Assembly: GCA_036872755.1 (NCBI GenBank)
Contig: JAVHNS010000015.1
Location: forward strand, 992,001 to 1,056,000
Length of the DNA: 64,000 nt
Reading direction: 5' to 3'
Source of the DNA: Orbilia blumenaviensis
Taxonomy: Eukaryota; Ascomycota; Orbiliomycetes; Orbiliales; Orbiliaceae
Under the pieces are notes generated by a model, which had not been told where the DNA came from, did no database searches, and saw only the letters and a program-made list of their open reading frames with translations. Both the position numbers and the translations under genes were made by a program. Below, in pieces: positions 58,064 through 64,000 of the stretch (the stretch's first letter is position 1; the number at the start of each line of letters is the position of its first letter).

Positions 58064-59537
58064 TTAGTCAGTTGTTCCATTAACGCTAGAGATCCCATGC
58101 GTTCCCAGGTTCTTGGGGACAAGTGGACGAAGGACAGGGACCCAAAGAAGATCGTATAATCTGTATTTGCGAGAAGGGTTACGTTAGTTATTGGTAAACT
58201 TGTAATATTTTGAGATTGTAGTGTTTTTCTCACCCTGGGCCACCGTCACGGGCCCGGCTTCCAGGCTCGAAACTACCAAGGGCTTGGCCACCCTGGCAGC
58301 AAGGAGACCAGTAACCCCAGAGCGGTCCTGCAGCCCATGCAGTCCAACCAATCCAAACTTCCTTTTCTTCGAGATAATTAATGTAGTCCTTAAGAGCTTG
58401 TGCACACTATTTTAGGATTCATAGTTAGTTTTTAGTCAAGCCTAACAATCGGAGTGATAAGCGGGACATACCCCTGGGTTCACACCACCTCCAAACTCAG
58501 TGATCATAGCCTTTAATCCGTGTTTCTTGAGCCAATTAGTAACTCCATCAAGTCTAGTGACAGGCTGGGTACAGTTGGCTCCGCTTCCACTATAATTGTC
58601 ATCGAGATACTCATGGATTTCGATGGCAGTATTGTTGAGGGGATCTTTCATCAAGTGGAGATAATCAGATGATGGTTCATTACCATTGCCCGTAGTGAAG
58701 GCATGCCCGCCAGACCAAGCATTAGCAGGGGCCAGTATCATCTGTTTGGCACCAGTAGAACGAATTCCATCGATGGCAGCTTGATTGTTCTTCAGTACTA
58801 AAGAAGTTGGCATACTATGAGGTTCATTCATGATGCCGAAGATGACACGAGTGTTATGACGGAAACGCTTCGCAAGTTCGGTGAAGAAAACCTTGAAGTC
58901 TTGGGTAGTAGCAGCATCAGGGTTACTGGCATCCCCGATAATACCACCTGAGTAAGGCTGGGCAAAGGGATCACCGTAGCGCATATAGTTGTGAGGATCG
59001 AGGAGAACATATCGCCTCTTTCGGACGGTAACGTATTGAACGGCATCGTAGAAAAGATCGAAGTACTAGAACAAGAATCGTGAGCAAGCAAAGCCTTATA
59101 ATAGAGAACCTGCAAATTCAGGGATAGCAATTTATATAAACGTAGGCAATCGAAGTAACATATCATACCGTCTCGTTAAAGACCTTCCCGAGGCCAATAG
59201 CTGGAGGGCACATGCGTTCTAAGAGGAACGCAATACGAAATAGATTGATCTTGTCGTTTTTGATCATGACATCTATGGCGGATTTGTTAATGAAAGCATA
59301 GTCGGATCCAAATCTTCCAGGAAGGCCTTATACACCGTAACAAAATTATCTATTAGCAAGCAGTATGTATGCGATTATGTGTCTGAGCACAAACAATTAT
59401 GATACTGGCCTACCTTTGCCGACACCATTGTCAGTCCACACGCCAAATTCGCCACCACTTTCGGCGACACCTGCATAGTAGACCTTAGAAAGGGCTGGAA
59501 CAGCAAATGCTGCAATAGCAAAGATGGAAAGCTTCAT
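58064..59537 (-). CDS. Secreted GH5 endo-beta-1,4-glucanase (cellulase)
   Basis: Exons (minus order) 59414-59537, 59169-59326, 58472-59065, 58234-58406 and 58064-58160 join to 381 residues. The start MKLSIFAIAAFAVPALS is a signal peptide, and the mature enzyme begins KVYYAGVAESGGEFG. Family 5 motifs are present: LFRIAFLLERM, LDPHNYMRYGD, the acid/base Glu175 in GIMNEPHS, HEYLDDN, the nucleophile Glu284 in ITEFGGG, and WTAWAAGPLWG. The last two exons are needed: they restore CAQALKDYINYLEE and the end LYDLLWVPVLRPLVPK. It should cleave internal beta-1,4 links of cellulose outside the cell. There is no cellulose-binding module. A minus-strand TATA box lies about 100 bases upstream. Confidence 0.93.
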
Positions 59538-59638
59538 TCTGTAGGCTAGAAATGAACAAAAATTGTTATAAGATCCTGATAATATTTCTTGACGATGTTG
59601 GGAACAAAAGTAGGTAGTTGTCTACGGGACGCAACTTA

Positions 59639-59646
59639 TATTTATA
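59639..59646 (-). promoter_or_regulatory. TATA box of the GH5 gene
   Basis: TATAAATA on the minus strand, about 100 bases upstream of the start codon at 59537. Confidence 0.5.
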
Positions 59647-62223
59647 GACGTCCTTCCTCTTGGTACACACAAATACGGCTCGTTATCCATACGGCCGCCT
59701 TACCTCACCAAAGACAGGCAAAATCCAGTCTTTTGAAATTTGCGGTTTGATTTCTTCCGACGGCTGTTAACTCCTATGCCGTCGACTCAATTGAGCTCAA
59801 TTCCGTAACAGAGGACTGGAGAGTGATTCTACGAGTGCTTGGGGTACTGTATTTTGGTCCAAATTCATTGCCTCCATGTCTACTCAGGAATGGCCATATG
59901 GCGTGATCAAGCAGCGGATGTAACTTGCGCTGCGGCATCGCAGATGTTGTTTGGAGATCAAGTAATATTTAATTTAATATATGCCATCCTTGATATCTCG
60001 CTTCTGCCACCCGGCCGAGCGAGCACATGGTTTGGAATACGCCCTTGGCACTTTTCAGCCGAAGATGATTAGCGGAAAATATAAAATCCTAAGATTTGCG
60101 ACACTGTTGTATCGCAGTATAATGCAGCAATGCCAGCCACCTTAGTGGCTCAGCGGCCCGATGAAGAGCTATAGCTTGTGCAATGGCTCAGAGAAATATA
60201 ATCCAAATACCGGGTTTGGCAATGCCTAGTATATGTTTCCCGCGGTTAAAACTCGGATCCCAGTTTTAAATTTAAGCGAAGGGAAGACAAGTTGTGTAAT
60301 TCCTCTTGTAGAGCTTGTTTTGACAGTGGCAGGATCGGAAATTCAGTAAAACATCCCCGCAGGCTATAAATGACGTTTCAGACCTGGAGGAGATGAAGCT
60401 CAATCTAAATTTCAGCCACCCCAATCGTAAGGGAGGCATTTAAAACGATATGCTACTGAGGGATCATCTTTTCATATTATAATTGTGCACAAGCTTGACG
60501 CAATGTGTAAACCTACAAGATTAATCTAGATTCCCTACAATGCTGGGGCCTGACAATACGAATCGCGATGCATCGATGCTGGGGCCTATAGGCCTAACAA
60601 TCCTACGAATCTATCAAAAGTTCGATGCCATATATACCGCGGCTCAGCTATATATGCATAAACCGTGGCGTCTCCTGACTCGTGTAAACCGGGCCGCTTT
60701 TACGTATGTAGTTGAAGTAATTAAATAAAGCCCCTATATTAATCTATAAACTGACCGTCATAGTAGTGATGATGTTTGTCAACACATCACCCAATTACCC
60801 GATGTATGTATATGTACACGCAAGTGTTAAGCCAAAAGACTTTCCGCATTACTATATACCTGAACCGATCTCTACTATGTGTTTGACGGCAAGTGGGCTA
60901 GGAGTTTGACTTATCACGTAAACATGGTGTAATTCTAGCCATGGACTTGAGTTCCACGTTACTGTGGCCAGCAATAATTTGGTTGCCGTTTGCTGTTTTG
61001 GCGCGAATATCTACTTGGAGAATTGATTGCAGTAGATGCGCTATAGAATTATAACTTTGGTGATTTTGCGAACGGGTCCTCTTTGGACTCGGATGTCCGA
61101 AGAGGCCGGTTAGTAGACCAATGTTAATACTCATGTATGTATAAACCCACCCGCTTGCTAACACAAGACAACAAGGTTTGTAGATGTTTGGAAACCCATT
61201 CTATAGATCTAGACTTTAGCTACCCTCCAGAAGCTGTCTCAAGGAACCTTTGTTTTCGATTCAGCAAAAACTCTTAAGCTAGTATCCAACATAAATCCTG
61301 CCACCATAGTTTTAAGGTCTTCAGAGTCGACCAAGCTCTTTATAACTTTTCTTACTATGAAATTTCTAGTTCTTCGGACATGAGCTTGCTAAGACTTTTG
61401 TGTAGCTATTATAAATACACCTTCGCTCATACCCTTGCTTTTAAGCAAGATTTTGCATTCGAATCTTTAGCCTAAACGGCTGCCCTTCGAGCATTCCGTC
61501 GATTTTCCAATGTAACGACGATCAGTGCCGAATGATTACCCGATGGAGTGTGTCAGATGTTCATCATAATTTCAAGATGTCTAGAAATCCGTGATGCATG
61601 TTTAACTTGTCCGTTCAGGATCATGAAATCTTCATCAATTTTTATATACATATGTAGTCCTAAATTTAATAAATTCAAATTAGTCAAATCGCAAAGCCTC
61701 AAGATTCCAGAACGAGCAAACACTATTTCATTTACATTCACTTACCTAACTGTGTAGCTGATTAGGTCAGTATTAATGCTGAAAATCCAACTAAGGTGAA
61801 TAATTATCGGGTGCGCTCGAATTCGTCAAACAAATCTGCATTAGTCGGGTTTTTAGGGCTAACTAGACAGAATTGCGTATACCAAGCCACGTTCGCAGTG
61901 CGCGATCGGTAGCTATTTAGCCAGCTCCCGAAAGCATAACGAACATTGTCGTTCCACGGGCGCACGAATCAAATAACATGTTTCTTGCATATACGCACCT
62001 TCGGATACGGCTTCGTTTAAATTCCGAAACTTGTGGGGCGGCATTGTTTACTAAACACCAAAGTGACTGCTTTGATAATAATTATTAATGATTAATAGCG
62101 TTAAATCTAGCGAAGTTACTTAACATATCTTGGTATAGAGCGAATATGGAGATATATAATAATGTCATGATTGTATACTGAGAGAACTTTTCGGAAGAAA
62201 GCTCAAAACGAGTCAAGTTTTTG
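59647..62223. other. Intergenic, 2.6 kb, no supported gene
   Basis: Upstream region shared by the divergent GH5 and esterase genes. Contains the right inverted-repeat arm (60813-60871) and a small direct repeat of ATGCTGGGGCCT at 60540 and 60577. No frame has domain support. Confidence 0.4.
60813..60871 (+). repeat. Inverted repeat arm, right of the GH5 gene
   Basis: Matches the reverse complement of 57661-57719; the exact core is at 60824-60841. The two arms enclose about 3.1 kb containing the whole GH5 gene and its promoter. Confidence 0.65.
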
Positions 62224-62233
62224 TATATAAAAG
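62224..62233 (+). promoter_or_regulatory. TATA box of the esterase gene
   Basis: TATATAAAAG about 145 bases upstream of the ATG at 62371. Confidence 0.5.
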
Positions 62234-62370
62234 GATAACTTAGGATCATACCTCAATATGCTTTTTAATCAAGCTTAGTTACAACTCAAGAGAACAATAT
62301 CGGACAAATAGCATCCTTAAGCTTATCGTCATCTATTTAAGTAGCGCCATATTTACGTTTTAAATTTAAA

Positions 62371-63329
62371 ATGCAATTATCGATTATCTTTGAGTGTATT
62401 CTTGCTCTTGGAGCGACCGCTCATGGAGCTTCATTGACTACCGTTACTGGATGGGGATCCAACCCTGCTGGAATACAAATGAGCATCTATGTTCCAGACG
62501 CACTACCAGTAAACCCTGCGATTATCCTTGCTGTAAGCCACGAGTCTTTTTATTTTGCATACAGAAAACGAGTAAGATTTTTTAATAACAACGATATTTC
62601 CAAAAGCTTCATCAATGTGGCGGAAGTGGTCAACAATTCTATGGATTGACTAGCCTCCCATATTGGGCAAACCAATATGGCTACATCCTCATCTTTCCAT
62701 CTAGCAATGGCTACTGCTGGGATAACCATAGCCCCCAAAGTCTCACCCGCAATGGTGGTGGTGATACCGAGAGTCTTGCGCAACAGATCCAATATGCTAT
62801 CACTACTTACAACGGAGATCCAAACCGCGTTTATGCCTTCGGGTGGTCGTCTGGTGGAAGTATGGTGAATAATCTCGCTGCGACATATCCGGACCTCTTT
62901 GAGGCAGGTGCTGCATACGGAGGAACCCCAGCTGGTTGTTTCGCTGGATCTGGGGCATCTACTCAGTTCCAACCTATGACTAATACCACCTGCGCAAGCG
63001 GAGGGATTATCAAGACACCTCAGCAGTGGGGCGACTATGCAAGAAACGCCTACCCTGGCGGGTATACCGGTCGTCGCCCACGGCTTCAGATCACCAATGG
63101 CGGTGCTGATACTATTATCAACCCTCAAAATCACGAGGAACAATTGAAGCAATGGAGTAATGTTCTCGGGGTGAGCTTGACGGCCACAAATTCTAACACC
63201 CCTGGGCAGGGATACACACAAAGCATTTATGGTACTGGGAATAAGCTCGTGGGGTATCTTATTGCTGGTGTCGATCATTTGACTCCATTCTGGGAAAGCC
63301 GTCTCCTTGCATTCTTCGGAATTCCATAG
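62371..63329 (+). CDS. Secreted CE1/PHB-depolymerase-like esterase (acetylxylan or feruloyl esterase)
   Basis: Exons 62371-62532 and 62607-63329 join through a 74-base phase-0 intron (GTAAGC donor) to 294 residues. The start MQLSIIFECILALGATAHG is a signal peptide. Family motifs: PAIILALHQCGGSGQQFY (oxyanion region, restored by splicing), YILIFPSS, CWDNHSP, the nucleophile Ser about residue 135 in FGWSSGGSM, the acid in NGGADTIIN, and the His in GVDHLTPFW. Fungal members remove acetyl or feruloyl groups from xylan outside the cell. The nucleophile motif reads GWSSGGS, a little different from the more usual GxSSGAM. No carbohydrate-binding module follows, and the enzyme ends right after the catalytic domain. 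Together with the GH5 gene it fits plant cell wall breakdown. Confidence 0.9.
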
Positions 63330-64000
63330 CTAATTAGAGAACCTTCCCTGTATCTATCATCATTGGTTCCGTATCACATACAATTAGCCTCAGCACATGT
63401 AAATACTCTATTATGAACGCGATTAGGAGTCAGCTAAGAACAATCATGGCCATGATCGATGATGTAAAATGATGCTTCAAAGCCGTGGTCGTTGTATGCC
63501 GAGGCTCTAATTGAATGGTGTTCGCGCATAGCAGTTATATCTTTGTCCTAGAGGGAAGTGTCGATCTTTAAGCATTACAAAGTAGAAACTAATACTCGAA
63601 GGGCGTGTATATTTTGGCGCCGTTCAGTCTAAAGCTTATCAAGATTTTAGGTTGTGGTCAGTTCTGAGACTAGTTGTGGTCTGTGGATCTAGAAATACAC
63701 TAGGTTGATTTCCACCTGTTTTGGGTTGAACATATGAATAAAGTCTTGTAGCACTTCACATTATCTTTCCCCCCTTCATCTTCCTCATCACCCCCACTAG
63801 CTCACATCACTACCAATATCGATATCTCCTTCCATTTCATCCAATCATATTTATCTATTATTACAATATTGCGAACTAGACCGATCTACATCCTCGTATG
63901 TATGCCCACACTACTATCAGCTAACTGTATCTCAATTTCAATTGAACACGCGGCTAATATACAGAATAGACACTACTCTAGCCATATACTTCCATCAAGG
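63330..64000. other. Intergenic, probable promoter of a gene beyond the edge
   Basis: 3' flank of the esterase, then from about 63760 a strongly CT-rich tract with a possible 5' UTR intron donor (GTATGT at 63897). This suggests a plus-strand gene starting just outside the window. Confidence 0.35.

Noticed and set aside
58039..58233. Frame giving a C-terminal tail DYTIFFGSLSF for the GH5 enzyme
   Set aside because: A different phase from the same acceptor gives LYDLLWVPVLRPLVPK, which matches the usual end of this subfamily.

Overview
The window is nuclear DNA of a filamentous ascomycete (Pezizomycotina). Coding regions are interrupted by short introns, mostly 50-110 bases, with GTRNGY donors, CTAAC-type branch points and YAG acceptors. 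Promoters are pyrimidine-rich with TATA-like boxes. The gene content is typically fungal: F-box proteins, Zn2Cys6 clusters, a GH5 cellulase, an AsaB-type oxidoreductase and small secreted proteins. The class cannot be fixed from sequence alone; Pezizomycetes or Orbiliomycetes are only guesses. I saw no rRNA, tRNA, CRISPR array or prokaryotic operon.

Layout. 1-12 kb: a truncated proline-rich gene with a degenerate tandem repeat upstream, a five-exon aldehyde dehydrogenase, a 1174-residue protein with four CCCH zinc fingers, and a secreted DJ-1/PfpI-like protein. 12-24 kb: an AT-rich island, a stand-alone nucleoside-phosphorylase-like gene of the kind found at the N-terminus of fungal NLRs, an F-box gene, and a tandem pair of F-box-like plus nucleotidyltransferase-fold genes. 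26-30 kb: a CCCH/helical-repeat gene followed by an NFX1-type zinc-finger gene. Together they look like a ZNFX1-family gene without its helicase core. 31-40.6 kb: a zinc alcohol dehydrogenase with a 14-base exon and a probable GC-AG intron, two small secreted proteins and a possible third, an AsaB/CmcJ-type oxidoreductase, and a 176-residue protein built of three almost identical 45-residue repeats.

40.6-56 kb is gene-poor. It holds decayed DNA, including a LINE reverse-transcriptase relic, and two small paralogous proteins that each carry two complete Zn2Cys6 clusters and no other recognisable domain. 56-64 kb: a membrane-anchored surface protein, a secreted GH5 endoglucanase flanked by a short inverted repeat, and a secreted CE1-type esterase.

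Themes. The GH5 enzyme and the esterase fit plant cell wall degradation. The CCCH/NFX1 genes suggest RNA-binding surveillance factors related to the ZNFX1/Hrr1/SAD-3 family. The most novel-looking items are the triple-repeat protein (identical protein core, divergent synonymous sites), the double-Zn2Cys6 pair (same exon architecture) and the helicase-less ZNFX1-like genes. Exon joins were deduced by eye from splice signals, reading phase and family motifs; none has been tested against transcripts.
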